Part shown: piece by piece, positions 13,650-27,400 of the stretch
How positions within the stretch are numbered: position 1 is the first letter of the stretch
How the letters are laid out: the number at the start of each line of letters is the position of its first letter
Assembly: GCA_946406115.1 (NCBI GenBank)
Contig: OX291549.1
Coordinates: 21,909,901 to 21,973,900, forward strand
Origin: Apoda limacodes
Taxonomy: Eukaryota; Arthropoda; Insecta; Lepidoptera; Limacodidae
Direction: 5' to 3'
DNA: 64,000 bases
Made by a program: the position numbers and the translations under genes
Notes under the pieces: generated by a model
The model's database searches: none
Told to the model about the DNA's origin: nothing
The model's input: only the letters and a program-made list of their open reading frames with translations

Positions 13650-14132
13650 TGACAGCTGCTGTCAAACCAGAAAAAGCTGTCCCACCATGGGTATAGATCG
13701 TAGACTAGTAGTTTCTCAACAGAAATGATAGTTCTCATCAAGATTTTCATTTCGGATGACAGCTGTCATACTACAAACGGCTATATCTCCGTAACTATTG
13801 ATCGTAGACTAGTAGTTTATTTACAAAAATGACAGTTTTCATCAAGATCTGTATTTCGGATGACAGCTATCAAACTATAAACGCCTATATCTCCGTAACT
13901 ATTGATCGTAGACTTGTAGTTTCTTTACAAAAATGATAGTTCTCATCAAGACCTTTATTTCGAGTGACAGCTGTCAAACTACAAACGGCTATACCTCCGT
14001 AACTATTGATGGTAGACTAGTAGTTTATTTACAAAAATGACAGTTCTCATCAAGATCTGTATTTCGGATGACAGCTGTCAAACTATAAACGACTATATCT
14101 CCGTAACTAATGATCGTAGACTAGTAGTTTTT
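13650..14132. repeat. 104-bp tandem repeat, about 4.5 units
   Basis: The word GATCGTAGAC (or its variants) recurs at 13696, 13800, 13904, 14008 and 14112, an exact 104-bp period. Each unit carries TGACAGCTGTCA or a one-step variant, CTATATCTCCGTAACTA, and TCTCATCAAGA. A related inverted dimer sits at 21095-21249. Confidence 0.9.
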
Positions 14133-15331
14133 ACAATATATATATATAATAAAAAATAATAGTTTATATCGATCAAGCCAATTTAAAAGACCAAAATATT
14201 TGTATTTCTCTATTTTTAAAAGCACGAAGCACAAGACCTAAGAAATTTTGCTCTCACGTCCAATATACAACTTTTCACCTCTGCCAGTGAGAAAATTTTC
14301 GGGATTTAGGTTAGGTAGTCACAATATTAGTCCATGAGGTTATTTCAATCGACAACGAAGCAATTGCATCGGTCGATTTCAGCCTCATACGTCCCCACTG
14401 CTAGACATCGGCGCTGATTTTATGCTTAAAAACACAAGTTTGGAGACTGAACAGTGGGTTTTTCAAGATTTTTTATTTTGACGGCGGAAATTTCTTACCT
14501 TTCTAGCAGCGTATTTTTGGTATATATTTTATTTTATAAAACCTTTTATTATTCAAATAAAATGACATTTTATTATAATTTAGAACTTTGCGATTTTGCG
14601 ATTTTTTCATTGCTATAATAAATACGTAATCGTCTATCGATAGGCCGAAATTGCAAAATTAAAAAGAGTTTATTAACATATTTTTTTTCTTAAATCGAAA
14701 TACAAATAGTTTAAGAATTTTAAAATACCATAATCATCGTAATCCTTCCCTAAAATACAACCCGGCCTGTTACCTGATAGGCATAATTATATCAATAAGC
14801 TCTCCCTCTATAATACTGATAGTAAGTAGTCATGTCTGGGTCAACCACAAATAATTTTTAGGTTTCCGTTGCTAAATGTCCGACCATAATGTCACATCGC
14901 AGCCTTATAATTCTACCATCTTAGGGTAGAAAAATTTTACAGAAGCCTTGAACAGATTTTACTTTTTTAGCACTACACAGATATATGTTTTAAAAATAAA
15001 ACTTAAGGCTTGGTCAACTAAAGCTATTATTTTTTTAAAAAAAACTACTGTTCTTCTACTATAGGACAAATATAAAGTTATCAAAGTCCAGAAACACTAC
15101 ATTAGAAACAGGGTCGCGTGTCCTATGATCCCGTCGATTACACACCCCTATAATTTATCAGGGCTGTGTTCAAAAGGGCCCCGATCGGTCTTGAAACTAG
15201 TCGGACGGAAGCATCCCACTTCAAAACTTAAGATGAAACAGTTAATACAAATATGTGTGTTTGTTTGTGTGTATTAGATATTGTGTTATTTTTATTAAAT
15301 TCTTTTTTCATTTGTGTCTCTTTTATTTCAG

Positions 15332-15428
15332 ATGGAAAGTTTAATAAAAGAAATGCAAGATCCGGAAACGGGAGTGCCAGTTCGCAGTCAAAAACTGTTT
15401 CTTACCTATATTCCATCAGCTTTCATGG
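15332..15428 (+). CDS. RGS7: RGS7 exon 1 of those visible: start of DEP domain
   Basis: The acceptor (pyrimidine tract then CAG at 15329-15331) is followed at once by ATG; the donor is GTAAGG at 15429. The product begins MESLIKEMQDPETGVPVR and runs to the IPSAFM segment, matching the start of the R7 DEP domain (vertebrate RGS7 has Met-Glu-Asp at the same point). It ends in phase 1. The Met aligns with an internal Met of the vertebrate protein, so translation could begin here or in an upstream exon. Confidence 0.9.
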
Positions 15429-18400
15429 GTAAGGGTAATTAATAAATATTTAAGTACTGCCAATAAATAAAAAATTACTAAGTGCTAGTCGGTCTTTGAG
15501 TTTCATACAAAATAGTTTCCATTTTCATTTAAATGTATTTTTCGTTAATCGTATCTTACATGAGAGATTATTAACCCACCTTTTATGTGTCAAACGTTTC
15601 ACTGATACTAAAATTGTGTGTAAGATTTGAGGCTTTGATTTGATTTGATTTTGATTTGAGGCAAGTCTGCACATCGCTTGGTCCACTGCCAAATGGTCAA
15701 TATCAAGTGTTTCTCGCCTAAGACTGGTGATTTGTTGTGTGGCAAGATCTGGTATCACATAGATGAAAAAAGGTGTTATTAAGTAGATGCACGACAGAAA
15801 ATGACACTTCTTTTTTCATATAAATGTGCACTCACGCGAGGGATCTTTCTCTCTTTCGGAACACCTTCTCAAATATCAAGTGGCTAGTGTGCAAGTTCAA
15901 ATCCTGCATTCTCATGGATGCATAGCCAGGTTTTTTTTTATTTTTTTGTTTTACCGATTTGAATAAAATGTTGTACTTAGATAATTTCTTACTTTCCAAT
16001 CTTATTCCGCACATACCCCACATGTATGTTTTATATTTGAATAAATCAAAACTGCCAAATTTGGTTTTATATTTGAATAAATCAAATCAACGCAGTATGA
16101 TTCTATAACCAAATCTAGATTCATCGTACTTAGCTTTATAGATCTGGATAAACCCAACGCTCGGACTGATTGTAAAATCAATACGGGCGCCATACAACGT
16201 CTGCAGCGGACGTTTACCAGCGGTAGCCACTTATAATATTCTCAGTATTATTGTGCTGAATATGGAATAAATCGTTCATAGTATTGAAACCAAATGTACT
16301 ACCGTAAATTTGACCGTTAGCGAACAAAGGATGGAAAATGTTAGAAGCAAATTTATTTTATTGTTAAAATCATCGATACATATGCAGACTTAAGTGCTTG
16401 ATCTCAGATTAATTTAATTTATCGTCAGCGAATATCTGGTACCACCTGGCACACTACTTTTGCTTTATCTACTCCCATCAATGTTTTCATAATTGTTCGA
16501 CGGTTTACTATTTTTTTGATACATTCGGTAACATCTACCTCTACCAATGCCTCCATTCTCGTTTGCGTCATAATTTGGTTTCGTGCATTATCTTTCATTC
16601 GTCCTCTCACCACGCGTAAGCCACCTTAACGTAGTACCTTTCATAATTTTTGTCACCACACATTTTTTCTTTCCGCAACGTTCCCATATAACAAACAATA
16701 TTTCTTATTATGTTATTTAGGGTCACGCCTTACCTACTTCTCAATGCTCTTATTTTCGCAACATTAATTTTACTTTCAAGCTTTGTTTTCTATAGCCAAC
16801 GTTTACTTCCATACATCAGTTTTGGTACCAACACATTAATTACTAGACTAATTAATTACTACCTTAATAGTTTACCCACTCATTTTTAACTAAATTCTGT
16901 AAATACCTGAAATAATCATCAATGAATAGTTTAAACTACGAAAATAACGCTACACGAAGGTATTACTAAATACTTTTCAACTACGTTTCGCAAGGGAAAA
17001 AGCTGATCCAGCACCCGTATTTCTTTTGGGATTTCTGCTTGTACATACCATTCATTTGTTTCTGCATATAATTTAATAACGATGCTGACCAGACGTATCC
17101 TGTGCTAGATCTTGCTATCTTGCATAGCGGTACGATTACGGCTTTGTACCAAAAAACTTAACCTTTCCTGATTTTTGGATTGTCGGTTCAGAGGCTCAGT
17201 GGGTAACCCAACTGCTAAACCCAGGAGCGTAGGTTCAATTCGACAAGACAAACAAAATGTATGTGTTGAACATTTGTGTTTGTCTTGAGACTGGGTGTTT
17301 TTTATGTATAATGTCATAAAAACACAATTCACAAAAAACTTATGTACCTATTTCTATCCGTTGTCTTGTATCCATAGTAAAAGGTTTGCTTAGTTTGGGA
17401 TCGATGGCGCTGTGCGTAGTGTCCGAAAATATTTTTACTCCTTTTAATGCTTTTATACCCCCTATATAATACTATACTACTTTTACTATCTCTTCCATGC
17501 TTATTTCACTTTCTTCCACATCTCTACTCGTATGTATTTAAAAACAAACTTTGTAAATACTCTGCAAAATACAAACTTTGTCGACCCCGCTTTGTTTAGC
17601 TTTATAATAAGGAATGGTACGCTCGCCTTTACTTAAAAAAGCTTAGTATAACTTTTCAAGTTTAATCTGAACCAATGCACCATGTAAAACCCGCGCTTAA
17701 ATTAAGTTATCAAACATACATACATACAAACTAAAGAAGATTGGTTTATGTGAGAGTTAGTAAGACCTGTCGCATAAGTTGTTTCCTAAATATTTTCTAT
17801 GTACCAACGAATTTGGTAACAATTTTGTTATAGATATATGTAGGTATAAAATATATGTTCTCTAAAGATAATGTACTTCTTTTTAGGTTACGACCTTGTC
17901 GAATGGCTGATGGAACGGTTTAATCTAGATGAAACTAGCAATGGTAAGTTTTATTAAAGTATCTCCTTTATCAACTTATTACTAGCCTTTATTTCTAAAA
18001 TACCTAATTTTTCAGACAAAGTATATATAGTGCATAATTGCCCTAATTATTGTTTCATATTCTTTATTTTAACTTTTCGTGTATGTTACCTTAAATTACA
18101 TATTTTTGCCAAAACATGTTGTGAATAAAATATATATAAAAATAAAAGCTCAAACCCTGACAAACGGGAAAACATAATTAATCATACTTTTGGTTGATAA
18201 AAAACGGGTTGCACTCCGGGAGTACCGGCAGAAGTGAAAACATACAACTAGAAATAACATTTTAACATGTGTAATCCGCACTTTCATTTTTCATCAACCC
18301 AATTTCCTCTTACTTTTTATTCGACCTAGTTTAACATTTTTTACCTATCACAAAAAAAGTGCACAACGCCGCTGAAGACGTTTTCACTTCAAAATTATAA

Positions 18401-21400
18401 TAGGCGTGGCATTATGGTTTCCGTCTTACGAATTTTAATGGCGTGGCATTATGGTTTCCGTCTTACGAATTTTCGATCAACCTGCTCGAGTTTATTATTT
18501 TTTACCCGTACCCAAAAAGTACACAACGCCGCTAAAGAAGTTTTCACTTTAAAAAAAATCTATTTTGACGTCTTTTATCCTTGGTAAAGCATATAGTGCA
18601 ACAAACTTTTCTGACCCGGCGGTCAAAAATCAAAACTATAGTCGCCATATTGAAAAGGTGTAAACTTACAACGATACTAGCGACCAAACACGCAAGGTGA
18701 GAAGGTCAAAAGTGAGTTGCACTGTAGTCGCTAAACGATTAAAAAAAAGCATTTTTGATAGCACTAAAGTATAATCAACTATTTAATTTATTTCTTGTAT
18801 TTCTACCAAAACATCGGTAAGTAGAATGTAGCTGCACTATTCACGCATGCCTGATTACATATTGCGTGATCCTTGTCTTTACTTAAGTTATTGCCAGGTA
18901 ACACTATCTCTTATGTTCTTGAAATTGTGAATTATTATATATATACTTATTACTTATGTATTTTTTTTTGTTTCAGTTGAAGCAATAAACTTAGCCAATC
19001 AACTCTGTCTCTATGGTTACTTTTTTCCTGTAAATGATTCAAAAAACTTAGTGTTAAAAGATGATTCTTCTCTGTACAGATTTCAAGTAAGTATTTTTCC
19101 ACTTATCTATGCATTTACTGTTATTTTATTACGTAGGGAAGGTAAATGTCCCAAATTTTGGCATCTTAAGTTTCTGAATTTTTCTATTTTTTCCTGAATA
19201 TAATATCACTCGAAAAGCTATTGTTTAGTAAATATTGGTTTGTTAGAAGCATTTAAATGCATTAATTAGATTGTTTTCGTTAAAATTTGTTTTTTTATAT
19301 TTTCTTACAGACCCTTATTTGAACCCTATTTCGTGATAAAATATGGATCTGTTCCTATAAGTTCGTTAATTCGTGTACGCTATTTCGGGATATATTTTCG
19401 AAGTTAAAAAAGTGTTCTTTAAAGGTTACTTATTAACAAATTTGTATAGAAATATTCGTAGTACCTACTGATAAATAGTTGCAATTAAAAATCCGTGACA
19501 AAAAAGTAACCAAAATAACCTTACTTCGGGAATAACACGAACTAGGGGCCATACGAAAAACAAAAAGTCCGCTAATTCGTGACTCAGTTTATCTTAATTT
19601 TTATGAATTATTAAATAACATAAAATATATCTTAACTTAATTGTCAAGAAATATTAAAAAGTGTAACCATAAGTTTCATTCAAAAAGACTTACCTTTGCC
19701 TTTCAATAAGCTAAAGAAGTCCAGTGCTTGATCTTACGGTTTTAAGGAATACGAAGTCCTGGTACAACTCTTTGTTGCCGAATGAGAGTTTCAGGCGTCA
19801 TGTTTCACGCAGATTGGACATTAAAATATCGGAAGTTGGGTTTTTTGGTAAAGTAGCACTTTAGGCACTTTCGTCAAAAATGGGGGGAATTATTTTTTTT
19901 ACAAAAAATAGCTATTTTAGGGCCTACAAATTAATAAAATAGGGGCGGAAAACAATTTTTTTTTTCAATAAATAGCTATTTTGGGGGTGCCCAAACAAGA
20001 TTTCTGGGTAGAAATAAAAAAATAACCACGAAGGCTAAGGCAGGTGCGAAGCGAAGCAAGCTTTAGGCACTTACGTCAAAAGTGGGGGAATTCGCTTCGC
20101 TCCTGCCTTAACCTTCTAACCTAACCCGGCTGTGCTGGGGTGCCCTAACAAGATTTCTGAGTTCGCGAACAGATTACACAATTCGAAGTCTATGGTTATG
20201 TTACATTACTTGCGGTACCTAGTAGGTATACAAATGAAAAAATATATTACGCCGCTGCATAGCATGCTAACACCAAGAGGCGTTTCTATGGAAGAGCGGA
20301 TAGGGGCGGCCACTCTAGGCGCCTGCGGAAGGGGCGCACAAAATCTAAACGGCAATCGCAAAAAATACTCGCGAATTTACACATTAAAGTCGTGTTTCGC
20401 ATCAGCTTCATCAACACTAATTACGGAATAATTTTCTAACTATATTTACTTATTGGCTTATAAATTGATGGATTCAAAAATTAATCAATTAAAAACAGAC
20501 CTGTAAGTAACTGATTGATTGATGGAATAATTATCATTCAGTCTATCAGTGACAACGAAACTCACTCTTAGTAAACCAAAATCCTAAAAAAAACCAGTGA
20601 AAAAACGAGCCAAGTCTCTATTGAGATGATTTGTGAATAAAAAGTAGTAAAATCTCATAAATAGCCAAGACTAGAGGATGGATGTAAAATAAAAATAATT
20701 TACGCTTAAATGTGGCCTGTCCTTTATTATACTCGTTGAATTCCCTTCTTTAGAATCTACTGTGGCTAATTATATGAGCATATTGTTGCGTTTATTGCAG
20801 ATAGCACTACCAGCCGCACTACTGGTAGTGCTGTTTACAAATGCTAGCACTACCATGGCACCGTTCAAATGTTTTATAGTACAATCGAGGAAAAAAATAC
20901 AAAAAGAAACCGGCCAAGTGCGAGAAGGAGTTCCGTACGATCTAAGAAGATTGACCAACTGAACGGCACAATTAGTGCGTTCGGTGGGATACGTCGAGCG
21001 TTTATAGTCGTTTAAGTTTTTTATTTTCAATATTATCGCAAATGACAGCTGTCAAATTAGAAAAATGATCGATCTCATCAAGGTCTTCATTTTAGATGAC
21101 AGCTGTCAATCTAGAAAAGGCTTCATCTCTGTAACTATTCATCTTAGACTGGCAGTTTCTTTACAGAAATAATAGATCTTTAGATCTTTACCTAGTCTAA
21201 GATCTATAGTTAGGGAGATATAGCTCTTTCTAGTTTGACAGCTGTCATCAGAAATAAATAATGATTAAATAAATAAATAATAAATAAATATTTTTTGGAC
21301 ATTACACACAGCGCCGTCTAGCCCCAAAGTAAGTAAAGCTTGTGTTATGGGTACCAGACAACGGATATAAATACATATATTTTACTTTTTTTTTTTGTAA

Positions 21401-24400
21401 ATACATACACATCATACATAAGTACACCCAGACTCAAAACAAACACAAATGTTTAACACATAAATGTTTGTCCAATGCGGGAATCGAACCCACACCCTCT
21501 GCACGGCAGTCCATCACACTACCAACTAGGCTGCGAGGGAGTTTTAAAATTTAGTTGAAATAATAAGGAAAATACAAAAAAATAAAAAAAAACCTTAGTG
21601 ATAAACTTTAAACCGATTTTCTACCATGCGAACTTTGCGGTAACGAGACAAATTTTTCGTCATCGATAACTGCCTAATCCAAGAACCATCAAACAAATCA
21701 ACCCTGGCACAATGAGTATAAAAAGTATTTTTGTTCACGACTGTACTTTCAAATATTTGTATGACTGGTAGTGCTGTTTATTAGTGTAGTGCTATCTAGG
21801 GCATGAATATCGGAATCTCGGAATATCGAAATCCCTAAATCTCGGAACGTTAAGTCCGATATTATAATTCCGATACTAAGTAGTCCAATATCGTAATATC
21901 GGAATTAGTCAAACATTCTGTTTAAATTTTAAAATAAGACGTAAACGGTGCCAGCCGGCGCTCCGTTGTGCGGGCGATTTGATGTTGCCTCACTACTCTC
22001 TTATTGAGCTGCTAAATAGTTACAGAATGCTATTAAGCTTTCGTACTTTCTTCCACTAAAGTCCTGCAAACGGTCATACAGCACCCAGTACACTATCCAC
22101 GAACAGGCACGTTGCTTAAAAAAAATCTTAGGGGGCCCGAGTCCCGGAAATTAAAGTAAAACTATAAAATATTTGGGCTCAGCGCCGCAGACACTTAACA
22201 TTTGGGGCCACGAGCACCCTCAGGCACCATAGAGTCGGCGCTACTGCTAACGAAGGGCGAGGACGAAAGTATTGAAAGGCAAATCTATTTTTTGACTGGT
22301 GTCGCGAATACGGCTTACTACATTGTATATAGTATTTAGCAGACACAATATTTAAATTCGTGTTCAGTAAGCTTGAAAAGCAAAACACATTATCTTAAAT
22401 TGCTATGAACTTGCAAATCTTAATACAAAAGATGACAATTAATAGATGTAGTACCATTCCTATCTTTATAATTCTTAAAGTTTCTATTAGTTTCAAAATG
22501 CGACAAATTTTCAAACAAACGAGTAATAAAGTATATAATGCGTATGCATGTCCTAAACTTGAAATATAATGCAAACCCTGTATGCACTGGAGCTGTCACA
22601 GAAATAAAGACTATGTTGAGGTAGTTTTATTACTTTCCGATTAAAGTAACTACCCAACCACTACAAGGTGTCATTTAACTTTTGACCAAGAATTTGAGAA
22701 AATCTGAAAAAATAGGAAGGCTTTGCCTGTGGACGCCATGTTTTACCTTTTTGCAATTAGCTTATTAGCTTGTATGCGACAAAAACAGAAGGAGGGATTA
22801 TTGTAAATATAACATGCGCATCGAGCGTTTGTATTTTAAAAACCTATACATAGTGTAAGTAAACAAGTAGTTTCGTTCCATTTGTTTCCAACTGTATTTT
22901 TTTAAAGATGATTTTGAGTTTTTTTATTTAATTAGTAGCAGAAGAGTAGCGGGGTGGAGTTTCTATGAACGCACTATAAAGAAAAGAGGTGGTTTTCTGA
23001 AAAATAAATAAATAGAACAGGATTAGTAGTTTTATTAACTTGTTAATTTTTTTTTAATTTTTGATTAAGTATTTTAGTGAAGTTATTTCAGAAGTTATTT
23101 TTATTTAGATTTTGTTCATAGGTTGTAATATTTTTAAATATATTTATGCAAATTGATTTCAGTTTTATGTTTTTTTTTTTTAGTTTAATCAACACAGAAG
23201 TTGTTTTGTTTTTGTGTTGATAACAAAAATAAATTAATTCTAAACATCTTGTATCTAATACAACTTTATGAAAAATATGTTCAATTCCGATATTAGTATC
23301 GGAATTCCGATATTAAAATCTAGTATCGGAAATCAATATCAGAATTGAAAACCATCCGATATTACATGCCCTAGTGCTATCTGCAATAAACGTATTCTTG
23401 TTTTGCAAAAAGGTAATTTTATTTTTATTTCTTTAACGACAGGTTTGGGTGGGCATTTGTTACTTTTCTTTTTTTCTGGTTCTATTTTTTGTACCTAAGT
23501 GGGCCTTAACTTATTTACAACTTATTTTAACTCCCTCGCAGCCTAATTGGTAGTGTGGCCAGCTGCTGTGCAGTGGGTGTGGGTTCGATTCCCGCACTGG
23601 ACAAACATTTATGTGATAAAAATTTGTGTTTGTCTTGCGTCTGGGTGTATTTATGTATGATCCATAACACAAGTTTTGCTTACTTTGGGGCTAGACGGTG
23701 CTTTGTGTAATGTCCAAAAATATTTATTAAAAAAGAAAAAATCTATCTAACTTATTGGATAAACTTCCAGATTTACTTTATGATGGCAACCCAAATGAAA
23801 AATACAATACTGTTCTTGACACTATTACTACAGAGTATAATAAAATATTTACAGCAAAAAAGAAACTTATTTCCAGTCGCTTTAATTTTTGTGAATGGGC
23901 TACCCCAGGTATTTTTAAAAGTAGGCGTAAGCTGTATGAATAATATAAAGAAAAAACATATAATAATAGCCAAATATTTAGGGAATATGTAAAAAAATAC
24001 TCAAAAACCTTTAAAAAAGTCTGTCCGCTGCAAAATCAATTCACCTCAGACATAAAGTTAAAAATTAAACAAATAAAATAAAAACGACATGGAACATAAT
24101 AAATAATGAATCTGGTAAAGCTAGGAATTCTTGTCAGGACTTTAAGTTGATTGTAGATAATACTAGTTTAAAAACAAATTCTGAGGTAGCCGTTGCCTTT
24201 GAATTTTTTTTTAGCAATATTACTTTAAAAACAACTGAACATCTTAACTCAATTCAAATTTTGGCAAAAAAGTCCAAAAACTAAGGCATTTAACTATGTC
24301 CAACATGAAAATCTCATCAGGAAGCTACATTACTATGGTATTAGAGGCAAAGCTCTCGACCTTTTGACCTCCTACATGAGTAGGAGAGTACAGAAAATAG

Positions 24401-27400
24401 ATGTCAACGGTGAAATATCTCCAGGATCAGCAGTCACTATGGGAGTCCCTCAGGGCTTTTCTATTTCTTATTTACATTAACGATCTCATATTCACATTGT
24501 CTTATTTGCTGATGACACCTATTTACTTTTTAAAGTTAAGAGACGACAGACATGTTATGATGAATTAAATAATGCCCTTTCTAAAATTGTTAATTGGTTT
24601 AACGTTAATAATTTGTTACTTAATGAAAAAAAAAACCAAATGTGTTAAATTTACATTACCAAATGTTAATCAGATACGATGTATTAATGTTAATGGCGAG
24701 CAATTAGAACTTGTTAATTTGGGATAACCCTGGACTCCAAACTTCAATGGGGTCAAATATTCATAACCTAGCCAAAAGACAGCTCTGCTGTGTATGCGAT
24801 CAAGAAAATAAGACAATTGACCGATGTCGACACTGCAAAAATAGTATATTTAAGCTATTTCCATAGTTTAATGACATATGGTATCCTATTGTGGGGTAGC
24901 GCTGCTGATGTAAATACAATATTTTTGTTACAAAAAATGTCAATTCGTGCTATTTATAAATTAGGATCTAGGATATCACTGAGGGATAGGTTTAGGGAAG
25001 TAAATATTTTAACTTTAGCGTCGCAGTGCATATATGAAAATCTTTTATATGTACATAAAAATATCAATAGTTTCAGCAAGAAAAGTGACGTTCACGAAGT
25101 AAATACTAGAAGTAAAAATAAGCTGTTGGTGCATGATACACGTCTACACAAAATAAGTAACTCTTTTATGGGGCAATGTATACACTTTTACAACAAAGTT
25201 CCCAATAATATTAAAAAGCTATCAATAAGTAAATTTAAATCTTTTATCAAACAAGTACTTTGTAAAAAAGCATACTACAATATTTCAGACTATGTTAATG
25301 ATAAAAATCCTTGGGACTGAAGATGCTCAATTACAGGATGCATAGAAAAACCATTTTAAAATGGAAATAATATAAAATTGTACAGCTTAAAATTTTATTT
25401 AAAACATTGATTGTATTTTTAGTTTTTATGATGTTTTTTAAAAGAGTAACTATCGAGTTTCTTGCCGGATTCTTGCCGGTTTCTTCTCGGTAGAAATCAA
25501 CAACATTGTGAACCAGAGAGAGGGTGGGAGGGTTCAAAAAATAATATTTCATAACTTTGACGATTCAAAAGTGATTGTAAAATCCTTATTTGATTAAAAC
25601 GTTTTGACATTGATTTTGAAAAAAAAAACCCCTATGCATGTGCTAAATTGTATTCTTAGCTTATTAAGTAAACAGAATTTCAGTCTTCTGCAACAACACA
25701 GTGCTGCTAGACAGAGGCCTGAAAGTACTCTGAAAAACTTTAAGAAAAGGAGAGTATGGCAGATTGCCTTACACTCGAAATTTGCGAAAAATTTTAGTAT
25801 ATGCTATTTATTCTTTTTATTATATTTGTTCTTGTTTTACTTTGGGTGAAGGACTAAAGTAACATGGAACAATAAATATTTTTCTAAATTTAATTGCAAA
25901 CTTATCAAATAAGTTGAAGCATATTTATTGTTTTGACAGAGTCCTTACTACTGGCCTTGGCAGGCTCCCCGCGTCGCCGGCGGATCGAGTGCGCCGACAC
26001 TCGGGCCTGACAACGTTGAATACGCCATCTACCTCGTTAAGCGCACACTTCGTAATAAGCAGCGGCATGGACTCGACGACTATGAACTGGAAGCACTCAC
26101 TAACCTCAAGAAAAACCTCGCAGCCAAATGGGACTTCATTACTATGCAAGCAGAAGAACAGGTAGGTAAACTTTGTACGGATCTAAAATCAAAATAGTTT
26201 TGGTAAATTTGTTTGTACAAAGATAAAGAAGAAGTCTTAAGTGCAGGAAAAACAAGTTTTATTAATGAATAACCACGCAAATGATATAGTTATAGATAAT
26301 AGAAAAGGTTAATGCCAGCCAATATTTTTTAAATTGTTTAAAACTGAAATTCTATCCGTTCCTTTACGGAAAAATAGTTTTGTTAGAAATCGCTCATTGT
26401 ATTAAAACACTTGGAGGTTTAGAAGATACCCCTGTTATAAAAAATCGATTCAATTCACTGTTTTAAATTTGTCTAGATTAGTAAGCCTTTCTAAATGAAC
26501 TTTTGTTTTACAGTTTCCTAATACTTACTCTAAGCGAAAATAATATTAAATAAACAAATCTACAAAAAGGTTTTGAAATTATTTACTAGTAATTTAATTT
26601 TAATTATACGCTATCGTAACTAATTTCTATCTGAATTGTATAATTTCTGCTATTCTAGAAAAAAAAAGAACGAGTTGCACTCCTGGAGTGCCGGCAGAAG
26701 TGAAAACCTTTACACACGATTCGCGCTTAACACTCAAATAAATCACAAGACATGTCTTTGACATTGTCAAGAAATAATAATATTTGTTTATTTACTTTTT
26801 TGACGTAGTATATTTGACATCGCAATCTGTTATAGAATTAAAATTCCATATCCAACCTCCCTGTGCTACTCAAAATCGCGAATACTAAAAATAAAAATTA
26901 TAATAGGCGTGGCATTACGGTTTACGTATTTTACAAAGACAAAGATGCACTTTGTTCAATTTCCATATTTTAAACACTTTATATACACGAATTTTACGAA
27001 TACACAGCAGTATGGCCACTACACAGATGGTCGAGCCATCAGCTGTCACCATCCATGGATGCGCGTAGCACGCTGTAACATATTTATGTAACACACGACC
27101 ATTCGCGCAAGCGCCCTGCGCCGTCTAAACGAAACAGCAGGCGCAGGCATAAATTTTCGCCGCGCCGTAGAAAGAGAGGGGGATACTCCCTCTCCTTCGC
27201 CGCGCCAGCTGCCTACTCTCCATCCGTCTTACGCATTTTCACGATTAGGACTCGTGACCTGACGCGAGTTCATCATTTTTTACCCATACCAAAAAAAGTG
27301 CACAACGCCGCTAAAGAAGTTTTCACTTCAAAAATTAAAAAAATCACTTTGGAAAGATCGTTATGCATATAGGTATAAGTTTTTAAATTTTCGCGTTTCA

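Larger units (their letters stand above)
20789..23392. mobile_element. Outer TIR element, interrupted by a second element
   Basis: Ends are inverted CGTTTATTGCAGATAGCACT at 20789 and 23392, flanked by TATTGTTG (20781-20788) and TATTCTTG (23393-23400), an 8-bp target duplication with one mismatch. Without the inner element it is about 1.0 kb. It also contains a SINE (21285-21541) and an inverted dimer related to the 104-bp satellite. No transposase seen. Lies in RGS7 intron 3. Confidence 0.7.

Noticed and set aside
20132..20431. 99-codon ORF in RGS7 intron 3
   Set aside because: No family resemblance; the surrounding sequence (TTCGCTTCGCTCCTGCCTTA) looks repeat-derived.
23582..23592. True tRNA gene at the B box
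   Set aside because: The head is followed by a SINE body shared with five other copies, and no complete cloverleaf with acceptor stem is seen.
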